From: Cranoglanis bouderius
Taxonomy: Eukaryota; Chordata; Actinopteri; Siluriformes; Cranoglanididae
DNA length: 64,000 nt
Assembly: GCA_023630585.1 (NCBI GenBank)
Contig: CM042565.1
Location: forward strand, 16,436,513-16,500,512
Direction: 5' to 3'
Under the pieces are notes generated by a model that saw only the letters and a list, made by a program, of their open reading frames with translations, was not told the origin of the DNA and made no database searches. Shown in pieces: positions 40,683 through 52,195 of this stretch. Made by a program: the position numbers and the translations under genes. Position 1 is the stretch's first letter. Every line of letters starts with the position of its first letter.

Positions 40683-41208
40683 TCAGTATTTAGGAGGGAT
40701 GACCACCACTGGATCGCCGGTCCTGGGCCTCCACATGAGGACTTGTGCGTCGTTGGCGTTGGGTTTGACCATGGCGTTGGACGGGATCGGCTCGTTTTTG
40801 CCCAGCAGTTGAGGCTGTTCCTGAGCGACGGGTTCCAGAAGCTTGGCTCGCTTCCCCAGCGGTTTGTCCGGATCCACCTCGATGTGCAGCCGCATGCGCC
40901 AGCGCACCGTCTGCAGCACCACCGTCTCTCCCGACGCCTGGTTGATGGCCACCAGCCACGTGGTGAAGCTCTGGTCCCTCCAGATGTTGCTCAGCATCGG
41001 CACGTTGCTCTCGCTCACCGGGACGCCCCACGTCACGCTCGGGTAGAAGTTATCGTTCATGCTTACGGTGAACTTGGTGTCCTTCTTGGTAGGACCCACG
41101 AGGGTGCAGGTCTCCGTGGTGTTGCCGTACCAGGGGTAGTTCACGCCGTCCGAGTCGCTGATGGCTTGGATTTTACCGTCGCGGAGATCCGGAAGCTCCC
41201 AGCTCGAC
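40683..41208 (-). CDS. fam78a: FAM78A coding exon 2
   Basis: Encodes SSWELPDLRDGKIQAISDSD through VVVIPPKY and a TGA stop at 40685-40683. Acceptor on the minus strand is TGTCCCGCAG|GTCGAG. GC content is well above the surrounding repeats. A 194-codon open frame extending past the acceptor to 41267 includes intron sequence and is not the real start. Confidence 0.96.
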
Positions 41209-42625
41209 CTGCGGGACAGAGAAACGCTCGTGAATAGTGTCCGAAGGAAGAGAAGACATTTTCTCAAGATGCTTGATCTGGCAAAACGATTAGGCTTGAA
41301 GATTTATCTAAAGTCATGACAACTTATCCAAAATATGGAACAACGCAGTTAAACCTCTCCCAAGGAATCACTGGTCCGGAAATTATCTGAAAATCACAGC
41401 ATCCGAGGTTCACCGAGTCACACTAATCACTGACGGAACAGCGGAGCCGAAGTCCCCAAAGGCAACAGACGCGTCTTTATATTTAGCTACTTGGGGTCGA
41501 GTTAAAGACAGCGTAATGGCCGTGCTGAATATTTTCGACTCCGGGTGAAAGGGGAGAGAGGTCCATCTGTCCCTGAAAGAAATCTACCGCTAATATAAAC
41601 ACGGCTTGTATCTCTTCTAAGGTCCCATGATCATCTGGGCTGGGTTTGTAAATCGCCGTAACAATAGCGTGTGTTGTCACGCGGCGCAAAAATACTCCTG
41701 AGCCCTCGGCCGTTTCAGACGGACTTCTCGGATAAAACCCGGATTTACAGTCAGCGGTTGAAAAGGAAAACGGAAAGAACTAAACACGGTGTTGAAGTGG
41801 GGATTGATACTCACACTTGTCACAAAGCTGTCGGGTCGAACCAGATCACCTTGACGTCATGGAGAACAAATCTAGACATATTTAAAATTTTTTGGGTGTG
41901 TGTGAACTCTACAGTGTGTTTTTCAAGCCTGGAAAGGATCCAGAGAATCAATCCCTGGTCCTCCTGGAAAACGGTGGGGTTTGGTTCGCTTCCGCCGGAC
42001 AGTGCCGAGTAACGTGATTGGTTCGACTTTTCGCTTGACTTCCTGTTTCATGTTTCGTAACCGTGAGGTTAGAGTCGTTACAGTCACTAGAGGAGACGGA
42101 AACTCTTTTTGTTTTTTTTTTGTTTTTTTTGACACACAAACCAGACATTTACGTGACCGGAGCGTAAGAACTTGAGTGTCGCTACCGAAGGAAACGTGCA
42201 CAAAAACTGAAGCATGCTATTGCGCAGACGAGCTACAGTTCGGAAGAAATTCGATTATAAGCCCCGCCCTCAAACGAGCCCACAATCGGACGTGGGCGTG
42301 AAAAACGTCTTTTAAAGAAAACCGTGTTCCCTTGAATTAAGACTTTTTTTTTATAGTGATGTGTTCTTAGCTTCCTGGACGAGTCCTACTTAGAAACCTC
42401 TTTAATAGAGTCCTACATAAAACTTTTAAGCGTCCCCGCAGCGGGACTCTTTTTTTTTTTTTTTTCTTTAAAGAGTCCAGATTGACATCCGAGTCGATTT
42501 TACTGACTGCAGGAAAACGGTGACCTTTCTGGCAGAACCGTGTGGATCAGCAGAACGGCGCTGACAGAAACGATATCTGTGCAGGAGTCGCATTTATCTC
42601 ACACTGGGTTTGGATGTAGATGAAG

Positions 42626-42670
<45 letters not shown>

Positions 42671-43064
42671 CGTGCGTGTGTGTACGCAATGTTATTTTTA
42701 AAAAAGAGGTTAATTTAAAAATGTCCGCCCATCTGATACTTATTCCTTTATAAATAGTCATGTACACCCACACCTGCCTTCTACGCTCAGTGACCAGTTT
42801 AGCAAAACCACCTACTATACGCACTTACTGTAGCCCAGCTGTTGCAGTGTACAAAGTATTGGCACCCCTTATGCCCCGTCCATCAGTACTGCACTTTAGC
42901 ACACACCACTCCAGTGGCCTCGACCTAAACACTGCCTTACTGGGTTCCAAACCATAACTCTATCATATTTCTATTCAAACTGGTACGAAACTAATGAAAG
43001 AAATATGCCTTTGTTCCTAAAGCTCACACCGACCACGCCAACAGATCTCTGACTCATTTAATTC

Positions 43065-43101
<37 letters not shown>

Positions 43102-46100
43102 CTTGTAACCTTGCAATCGGATTGTAACTTTGTACAACGTTCTGCATCGTTATTAACAAGAAAAATCTGTGAATCCCGTGAAATCACGAAACGTAGCTTA
43201 ACGGACGCCATTTTGACTTCGCAGATTGTGATCGCATCTCCTGCGAGCTGTCTCCGATCTCTCTGGAATGTAACAAACCCAAAAAGTAAAAGAAAACCTG
43301 CTGAAATGACACGATATGAGATGGCTGTCGTCGTCGTCGTCGACTACACACGTCAGTTCCCTGAATAAAGTTACGTTCTGCGAATTGTTGTGTATTTTTG
43401 ATTTTGTTGTTTCTGGTCAAGACCACACCCGCTTCCGGTTCGATTCTGAATAAACAGACAGAGATACAGAGAGTGGCCTTGGGTTACACACCTAACTGCG
43501 AATAAACCATTATCCGTGCTCCATGTACGTCACTTTGCACTGACGCGCGAGAGCGTTACTGCTTCGTACACAGCAACAGATGAGCTACAATCAGTAATTC
43601 TACACCTACAAGGCGACCTACATGGTAGATGACTAAAGCGGGTAGTTTTATGAATGCGGGGGGGGAAAAAAAAAGACTTCCTGTCTGAGGCCGGCGAGAT
43701 GCTGTCGCATACACTAAGTGCTACTTTATAGAATTACTGAGAAACGAAACCGCCGTGCTGTAGATCAGGGGAAGTATCAGGGGAAGTATTTCTCTCGTGC
43801 TGCTCGCTTTACGTTTAATGGAAGATCCGACGCCGAAAGACAAGCGCGATCGATCGCGGTGTGCACGAGGGGACGCATTTTAACACCGAGCTGTTAATTA
43901 GCAGGTCACAGAAGGGCTGAGTTTGACCTTATAGCTGTGAAAAGTAAAACAGAACCTACTTGCTTTTTAATCTAGCACACGCAACGCTAGTGTTTACAGG
44001 ATGTGTGACGAGGATTTGAGTTTTGTTGCTCACACGCGCAACGGCAGCTCGCGAGGAGATGGTCGAGGAGCTGTCTTTCTGTTCTGCAGTGCACCTTACA
44101 GGAAAAACAAAACAGAAAAACTATTTTCATCGGTCAGTCTGTCTGTCTGATGATGCGTGTGACCATCCGAACGGTTGGGAGTTGTGGAGAGTCGTTACCG
44201 TTATCACATCGTTAGCGTTTTGCTACAGTGCGGGGTTTCGCAAACTTATTGCAGCCAGAAACACTGTAACGTTTCATATTAACATCACTTCCTGGTTTTA
44301 ATCAGTAAAAACCTGCAGTTATGGCTCTCGATTGGTGCGATAAATAAATCGTTCGGCCTGATCTTCAGGAGATTAGGGAGCGAGATCGAATCCTGACGAT
44401 GCCTCAGCCATAATTATCCAGAAGCTACACTACCTAATCGCTCGTGTATGCGGAAGAGGGTTGATAGCGATTTCCTCTGAGTGTTGTTACGCCGCCCTGC
44501 TGTGATGTAGCAGTTTGAAAAGATGCGATGTAGCCGGCTTGACGTGTCTCGGAGGAAGCACGTGTTAGCCTTCACCCAACCCCGGTTTGTTGCCGTAGTG
44601 TGAAAATCAGTCCGTACGGGATTTCGCAGAGTTGTTTTTTTTTTTTGTTTTTTTTTTGTGATTGTTGCGGCCAGAAATGCTCGATTTTGCTGCGGCTCTT
44701 TTCAAAATTTGCGATGCAACTCTACTCGAATGGCAATTAAATTGCGAAACAGTTTCGCACGCTCTTCCGCAGTGATGTTTGTTGGTAAACGAGACCTTTT
44801 AGCTGTACTCGTGTTCGACGCACGTGAATCTGAGAGGGGTTCGGCTGAACGCGCGTTTTGACGACGTCACGTGACTCGTCTCGGCCCGAATCTGCGGATA
44901 ATCTGCGGTAATTTTGAAAAGTTACGAGCTGTAATCACGGCTAATCACGGCCGTGCCGATATTCGGTATTACGGCACGATTGATTGCGGCTTGTTATAGC
45001 TTTAATACAACACGTTTATAAATACTAAATTAATATCGAGTAACTGACATTTCAGACACAATATGGACAAATAATTTGTTTATTTTTGCTCCGCGAACGG
45101 AAACAGATCCCGAAGAATCTACACTCGCTGACAGCACGACCCCGGTGCGGTTATAATGAGCACAAGCACTCTTGGTATGTGGCTCGTCCAATCAGATTAG
45201 TGGACTGTTGTATAATAAATAATAACCATGACAGCATTGATATTAATGATGCTAATCTCCAGATTAAAAAAAAACAAAAAAAAAAAACAATGCTGTCAGG
45301 GACATTATGGCTTTAGTAGATCACGTTACTAAAGAACAATTTTTCCAGGTTGTTGAATGTTGCAGTCATAAACAAATTCCAAAAAGTGTTCGACTCTTAT
45401 TTCAGACGTTGACTTAAAATGGTTGGTGTCTTTAGTTCAGCCTGTATGTTGTCATATTTCCTATCTTTTTGTTGTTTATTTTTTTAAGACTACAACCCCG
45501 AGGTTACACTGGACTAATCAAGCGGCATCGTTCACGCGCTCGCTGCGTACTTTGTGTACACCCGGATGATTTAAAGCAACGTCCACTAGATGGCACATGA
45601 GAGCCGAATTGTGTAGAAAGTTTCACGGCAGTTAAAAGTAGCTACTGTTACCACCCCAGAGTTGATTATTTTCCCGTAACAGCACGTCCTTGTGCATTTT
45701 ATTCTTCTTACACCACAGCAATACGCTAACTTTTTTAAATTTATTTCCGAGTATATCGGAAAACTTAAAGTTACAGCTTTTACCTCTGGCGGTTACAAAG
45801 CTCTGACACTGGAGACTCCTTCCAGAAATACTAAATAAACATCTCCTTTCAGGAAACTTCACCGTATCAACACACGATTGCACACGTTTTATTCTGGGGG
45901 TTTTTTCATAATGCTCCGTTTATGTGAAGGGTCTACTGTTATAGAAAATTCATCAACACCTTCTGACCAATCAGAATCCAGTACCTAGGGTGTACCTGAT
46001 AGGGAAGGTGTGGGGAGATATCATCAGCTCCTGGGAGTTTACAAAGAATATAATGAATGTATAAAATGCAGATGATGAGTAATTAAAACTAAGTGGATTC

Positions 46101-48881
46101 GGTTGGCACTGGAGTATGCTGACGCTGCTAATGAAATGTTTTTTGTTTTTTCTTAATAGTCCAACCCTTGAAATGTTGATTGGTGAAACATGACTCGATT
46201 TATTTTCCAAGAATTAAAAGCTCTGCTCAATTACAAACTTTCTTTAAACACTGTTGCTCCCCGCCGAGTCGCTCGCTGCCTGAAGACATCTCATGACACA
46301 CTAAAGGCTTTTTTTTTTTTTTTTCTTTTTCTCAGAAAATAGGTCGTGGTGTGGTTTCTACAACAGGAAGTAGGCCATGAGAAACCGTTGCAGGATCTGG
46401 GCTGCAGAATATCGTTGAACGTCCCAGCCACAAGTTTTGTATTAAGACCACCAACGGCTTCTGAATTCAACAAGAGTAAAGCGGTTAACTCAGTCATCCT
46501 AAACCACGCCACCGCACATTGTGAGATTATGTTTAGAGAACCTCAGGGAACCTTGGAGGTGTTTGCTTTACGCTGTCTGTGGAGGTGCGAGATAACGTTG
46601 ATGCGCCACTTCCGCAGATAATTATTCTGTAAGCGGCAGCAGCTGTGACGGCTGTATTTGCGTTCGATCTAATACGTTACCGTTTCCATAGTAACGGCTC
46701 TCGTACAGCGGACGCTCCACATTTTTGAGAGCCATCGATGGGTCACAGAGATGTTTCTTTAACATTTATGGAAGGAGTCTCCAGTGTCAGCGCTTTGTAG
46801 CAGTCAGAGGTTTAAGTTTACACTTTTTAGGGTTTCTCGGTAACATGCGGAACAACCTGAGGGTTTTTTTTTCTGTCTTATTAACTTCCGAAGAGAGAAA
46901 GAAAGAGAGGTTGGTGAGGGAGCGAAAGTTTCTAGCTGCTATAACGTGAGAAGAGGAACTACATTTATGGCATTTGGCAGACGCCCTTATCCAGAGCAAC
47001 TTACATTTATGTTATTTATACATCTGAGCAGTTGAGGGTTAAGGGCCTTGCACAAGGGCCCAACAGTGGCAGCTTGGTAGAGCTGGGGTTTGAACTCACA
47101 ACCTTCTGATCAGTAGCCCAACATCTTAACCACTGAGCTACCACTGCCTAACTTGTTTCATGTTTCGTAACACTAAGTGTGACTATTAAAATGATTAAAA
47201 AAGTGTGACGTGTCGTATTTTAATACATAAAAATTGTAATCAGGGGCGAGTTGCTGTGGTGTCAGAGGAATAAAGCACTTGGGGGATGTGCTGTTATAGG
47301 AAAGTAATCAACTTCAACAATAGAACAATAGAAACCATCACAAATACCATTACAGACGACCAGCTAACCATTAAAACCGTTACCATTACTGGTCCTTAAT
47401 GGTATCCACTAGACATAACATGCCACCAATAGAAGGCAACAGATTACCAGTAGAGACCCACAGGGACCATTACAGTTTCCATTAAAACCAATATAATTCC
47501 CATTATAACCATTAAACCATTACAAATTATATAAGGGTTTCCACTGTGGTTAGTACGCTTGGGGGTTCGATTCCCACCTCCGCCCTGTGTGCGTGGAGTT
47601 TGCATGTTCTCCCCCGTGCTTCGGGGGTTTCCTACGGGTTCTCCGGTTTCCTCCCCCAGTCCAAAGTGCATGCGCTGGAGGCTGATTGGCATTTCCAAAT
47701 TGTCTGTAGTGTGTGAATGGGTGTGTAAATGTGTGTGTGCGTGACTGTGCCCTGCGACAGGTCGGCACCCCGTCCAGAGTGTCCCCCGCCTCGTGCCCCG
47801 AGTCCCCTGGGAGATGCTCCAGGCTCCGCACGGCCCTGTGTGGGATGAGCGGAACAGAAAATGAACGGATGGATGGTTTCTATTGTTTTTTTTTTCAGCA
47901 GGGAAAAAAGGAGGAAGCGTTGGTGTGCGTCTCCGGTAGCCGACGCTCTGCAGTGGCTGAGCTGCATTTTTGGAAGATTTAGTGAAGGTTATGCTCTTTT
48001 TTTTTTCTTCTTCTTCTACGTTTTCAGCTCTCTGTGAGCTTCACCTTTTATGGAGTTTTGTGGGTGTGGCTAAACATAAAGTCAACATTCTTTGACTTTA
48101 CTGTATATACGAGCGATTGATGTTTATCAATTCACACACGAATTAAAAGAAAATCACTGATTTGTTATTGGGTTTTGGGTTTTTTTTTTGCAAATGTGGC
48201 AAAAATGTTTAAAGTTCAATGAAAGCGCACAACTTTTGCACAAAACTTTACTGAATAAAATAATAAATGAGGTCCAGTGGTTACAAAAAATGTGGAGTCT
48301 GATGATGAAGCATGTGCCTTTAAAACTCAGGCAGATGTCTGTCCTTATCTTGGGAGCACAAACTCAAAAACACCTCTTATCTAAAAAGCCACGTGACGCA
48401 GCGACGATAACAATAATGTGTGCTAATTATTGCAATATGTTGTACAGTCGAATATCAGGACATGCCTAACTCAGTTTGCTGACCATTTCGGGTGTGTGTG
48501 TGTGTGTGTTTATGTGTGTGTGAAGTGACTCAGTGTTAATTGTAGTCATGAAGCCCATAGCCTATAGGAATGACACAAACCCGGCCAACATGGCAACCCG
48601 GTCATGAGTCACACTTACATGCCCTCGGCTCCGTATCGGTTGTAAAACTCCATGTGGTTGCACGCCTGGATCCAGCCCACCGTCCACGTCTCCTTGGCGG
48701 CCACCGGGGGCACGAGGACGCGCGCGGTGGCGCGGAAGTGCGGCGTCCGGTAGCGCAGCACCACGCTGGAGGACTCGTCGATGCTGGTGGGGTTCGGGTC
48801 GATGGAGGTGGTCACCTCGAGCACGGCGACGCTCTCGCGGAAACTCTTCGGCTTGCACCTGAGGCTCTGGATGCAGCCCAT
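40683..48881 (-). CDS. fam78a: FAM78A, complete two-exon gene
   Basis: FAM78A is a conserved vertebrate protein of unknown biochemical role. Exon 1 is 48881-48619 and exon 2 is 41208-40683 (minus strand); together 789 nt, 262 aa plus TGA, against about 283 aa in human. The start MGCIQSLRC matches the human N-terminus, and blocks such as SSVVLRYRTPHFRATA, ETWTVGWIQAC, ISDSDGVNYPWYGNTTETCT, MNDNFYPSVTWGVPVSESNV and the C-terminal KPNANDAQVLMWRP are nearly the same. The junction splits an ATG codon (AT|G). MGCxxS at the N-terminus is a predicted myristoylation plus palmitoylation site, suggesting membrane attachment (inference). The gene is tail-to-tail with NUP214 and head-to-head with PLPP7. 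Confidence 0.96.
41209..46640. other. FAM78A intron, 3' part: mixed repeats, no gene
   Basis: No conserved ORF. (TG)n at about 42627-42680, (TA)n at about 43068-43098, poly(T) near 44635-44660. 44360-44600 has a SINE-like stretch (GGGAGCGAGATCGAATCCTG, then GTCTCGGAGGAAGCACGTGT). 45640-45960 is another copy of the palindromic family (CTACTGTTACCACC, then CCCGTAACAGCACGTCC). 45560-45640 and the rest show nothing I recognise. Confidence 0.55.
46645..47325. repeat. Palindromic element copy interrupted by a SINE
   Basis: Left half up to AGCTGCTATAACGTGAG (about 46950) and right half from ACTTGTTTCATG (about 47151) to GATGTGCTGTTATAGGAAAG match the intact order at 18.72-19.15 kb; the SINE at 46957-47150 separates them. 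Confidence 0.65.
46957..47150 (-). mobile_element. tRNA-derived SINE (minus strand), about 194 bp
   Basis: Read on the minus strand it begins GGCAGTGGTAGCTCAGTGG (A-box region of RNA polymerase III) and then GTGAGTTCAAACCCC (B-box), followed by an unrelated body and the tail GTAAGTTGCTCTGGATAAGG, then GCGTCTGCCAAATGC, a tail found in many fish SINEs. Not a functional tRNA because the folded arms are incomplete. Confidence 0.88.
47534..47877 (+). mobile_element. tRNA-derived SINE (plus strand), about 344 bp
   Basis: A perfect B-box GGTTCGATTCC lies at 47564-47574 behind a GTGGTTAGTACGC A-box-like stretch. The body has the fish-wide TGCATGTTCTCCCCCGTG and GGTTTCCTCCCCCAGTCCAA blocks and ends with GGATGGATGG. 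The upstream 47330-47530 is a degenerate ACCATTA-type repeat. Confidence 0.88.
47878..48618. other. FAM78A intron, 5' part
   Basis: Nothing recognised except a short (TG)n at about 48492-48525. The donor of exon 1 is at its right edge. Confidence 0.5.
48619..48881 (-). CDS. fam78a: FAM78A coding exon 1
   Basis: Encodes MGCIQSLRC through FYNRYGAEG plus two bases of a Met codon. The donor on the minus strand is GGCAT|GTAAGT. I chose the ATG at 48881 by homology; an open frame continues upstream through a CTG-rich repeat, giving a possible but non-homologous N-terminal extension. Confidence 0.95.
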
Positions 48882-50244
48882 GGCGTTGAACAGCAGTAGC
48901 AGCAGCAGCAGAAGCAGCAGCGACGACGACGAGATCCACCACACCAACGTCCCGGAGCGTGCACGAGACCCGAACGCATGCACCGAATATTGCATACGTG
49001 TTGGGGTTTTTTGTGTGTGTGTTTTTTTACGCGTTATTATCGCATCCTCGCGCATGAGATCAGACGGAAAGGGTCGTGCTCCATCCCTGTCATCTCACTG
49101 CGGCGAAGAAAAGAAAAGAAAGAAATCCACAGCAATATATATATATGTATGTATGAATATATTTGTTGTTGGATTAGATGTCAGTGTGCGCGCGTGCACT
49201 CGCGAGGAGTTTCAGCGTCTCTCATGATGTCTCTCTCTCCTCACCCAGCGACCCTCCGGTTGCCGGCTGCACGCGCGTGCCTTGGCTCCCAAAAGCGTTC
49301 GAGCGCAGATCTACAGACTACAGAGAAGGTCATCATTTTTTTTTTTTTTTTTCAATTTTTTTTTCAATTTTTTTTTTTTTTTTTACCGCGGAGGATTTTA
49401 AAAAGAAGGAGGACACACGATTGCGGATCTGAGGCGTTACAGCTGCACAATTAAGCCTCGTGAACATCCGCAAACTGTGAACGTGTGAGTTCTGAGAAGT
49501 TTATAAGAGGGGTCATGGAGCGTTGCGGTGCGCGCGCTGCCGTCATGTGCCTCTAGAGAAAAATAAGAAGGAGGATTGTTTATTTATTTATTTATTTAAA
49601 CAAAAGCGCATCCTCAAGTGCGTAAAAGCGAAAAGTAAATAATTCATAACGTTTAATAAGTTGTAAAGAAGCTATAAAGTCGGATTCGAGTCGCATTATC
49701 ACTGGGACTCACCTTAATGATTTATCTCGAATCGAATTAATCCTAAATGCGGAATTATTTAAAAATAAAATAAATCCGAATTTGGTATTTCCGTCTTAAT
49801 TAGCGTAAAGTCGTGCTGCTGCTGCTCCTTTTTCTTCTTCTTCTTCTTCTTCTTTTTTAAATCCTGGGATTCCAGACTTGTTTTTGTGGACGTCTTCACG
49901 CATGGAGAAAAGTGCATCTCAATTTTTTTCGGTCCATTAGAATAAGAAAAGTAAAAGATGAATAAATTCCGAAATGCCGCTTCTTCCACATTTCAGCATC
50001 TCAGAAGGACAACTTTCCTCCTCCAGGCACCATGCGGAAAATAAAGGAGATCAAATATAATCAAGCACGTGCCAGGTTCATCTCTCTCTCTCTGTCTCTT
50101 CCTCTCTCTCTTTCTCTTTCTCTCTGTCTGTCTCGGTGTCTTGGGTGTGAAAGTTTTGGCACCCCGTGTTACTTCCCGTGCGTTCCGGTTTCCATTGCTA
50201 CTGCTGCGTCGTCGTCCTGCAGCGCTGCGCTTCTGGTGATTACA

Positions 50245-50301
<57 letters not shown>

Positions 50302-50523
50302 GCCTCTGGTCCCTTTATTTCAAGGGCTCTTGAAAAACGTCACTTTTCCTCCCCTCTCCGTCGAAGAGCATTGTGGGTAATGTAGTTGCACATCACGTGG
50401 GTCGTTTTTCTTTGTCAGTGAGCACAGGAAGCTCAAACTATAATGGCCTCCAAATTACAGAATGAATCCATGATGATTTATTCACGTCTGTTACAGATAA
50501 AACTTATTCATATTTTTATTTTT

Positions 50524-50589
<66 letters not shown>

Positions 50590-51738
50590 CACCGTGTCAG
50601 ATGAATCTGCTGGATATGGTTGAGTCTAAAACAGCTCGCGGTGAACTAGAGAGAGTTCGGAGTTTATCCCGGGAACACCGGGAACACACCCTGGATGTGA
50701 GGCCTGTTCATCCCAGGACACCATGCACACACAATCACACACTCATTTAGCTCCACCAGTTCACCTACTGGAATGATTTTGGGAGGTGGGAAGAAACCAG
50801 AGAACCCGGAGGAAACCCACAAGCACAGAAACACTGCACAGAAAGTGTAGATGCTAGGACTGTTTTTTGGTTTGTTTGTTTGTTTTGCATGTGCTTAAAA
50901 GTTGTTTGTTTCTATCTCTGATCAAATTCAGTCTAACCTGAACATCAAGATTTTCAACAACAGTGTTGCAACAGCAAAACAATTTCCTGGCAGTGTGCAT
51001 GTTACACATTCCTGACATGGATAAACTAATCCAATTCTTATTCTTATTCTTATTCTTATTAGTGGTAGTAGTAGTAGTAGTAGTAGTAGTTATAATAGTA
51101 TAGTATACTAGTAGTTATTAATTATAAATAGCTAGAATAAAGATAATAATAACGTAAACAATATATACTAGGCTACTATTGGTATTACTACTATAATGGA
51201 TGCTAGGCTATAGCCCAGTGCATTTCTAACACTCAGTATGCTGTAAGTAAGTAAATAAACAAGTAAACAAACAAACAAATAAATAAATGTTCTTTTTTAA
51301 AATCATTATTGCTTATTATTTCGTTTTTAAAATGTAGAATTATTTGATTTGTAATTTCTCTCGCGTTCTGTTGAGCCTCTTGAAGATGCCGCTGCTTGAT
51401 TCCATGGAAACGGATCATTCCACTTGGAGCTGGAGACAGGGGGAGCATGGTGCGTCACAAGGATCAAATGGAAACGTAAAATAGTGAACTGTTCTAAAAC
51501 TACACAGTAGTGCACGTTCTAAACAAACAAACAAACAAACAGACGAACAAATAAATGTATAAATAAATATATATCTGGGCTGTTGGATATGGGTGTGTCC
51601 CCTACAGCATCAATGGAAGTTGCGGTGTGGCTGAACACGCGCGCGCTGTGTGTTAGACAGTACTACTGCTACAATTAAAACCCGGTGTGTCTACTCGGTA
51701 AAAAAACAACAACAAAAACAGTCGTTAACGAGCGCGAG
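48882..51738. promoter_or_regulatory. Head-to-head FAM78A / PLPP7 upstream interval
   Basis: About 2.9 kb separates the two start codons, so promoters of both genes should lie here. Next to FAM78A a CTG/GTC trinucleotide run (48890-48935) probably belongs to its 5' UTR. The interval has poly(T) at 49336-49383, (CT)n at 50081-50135, (CA)n at 50244-50298, (TA)n at 50527-50583, a diverged SINE piece at 50650-50835 (GGAAACCCAC type) and (GTA)n at 51064-51090. GC- and CpG-rich sequence just before 51739 suggests the PLPP7 promoter. No TATA box is convincing. Confidence 0.5.
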
Positions 51739-52195
51739 ATGCCGTGTAACCCGAGCCGAATGAGAGCGCGAGAGCGCGGGGACGTGCTGGGGCGCGCGGA
51801 GTTCCTCTCCCTACATCAACCGCAGCGTAATGGCGGCGCGGCGCGGAGAACGAGCCACACCAAACCGCACCAGCACCACGAGCACGCGCCGCAGCCGCCC
51901 GGTGACGGTGGTAAGGAGCGCGCGGAGGCGCCGCGGTGGCCGGAGGAGGACTGCATGCGGCTAAACCCGTCCCTCAGGGGCATCGCGGTCAGCTCGCTCC
52001 TGGCCATCGACATCCACCTGTCCAAGTGCCTCGGCGTGTGCGCGCACGCGTCGTCCTCCTGGGGCAGCGCGCGCTCCGTCGTCACCCTGCTCGCGCTCAC
52101 CGGACACGGGCTCACGTGGATCGGCGGCACGTTGGTGTGTCTGACCCGCAGCAGCACCGAGGCCGGACAGGAAGTGCTGATCAACCTGCTGCTGG
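51739..52195 (+). CDS. plpp7: PLPP7 coding exon 1
   Basis: Encodes the basic, Pro/His-rich N-terminal tail and the first membrane segments up to LINLLL, ending one base into an Ala codon (CTGG|GTATAA). Very GC-rich with many CpGs. Confidence 0.95.

Noticed and set aside
40743..41237. 164-codon plus-strand ORF
   Set aside because: Antisense shadow of FAM78A exon 2, GC-rich and without homology.
47564..47574. tRNA gene suggested by a perfect B-box
   Set aside because: No complete cloverleaf; the context and GGATGGATGG tail show a SINE.
48562..48942. 126-codon minus-strand ORF and 109-codon plus-strand ORF
   Set aside because: Shadows of FAM78A exon 1 in other frames.
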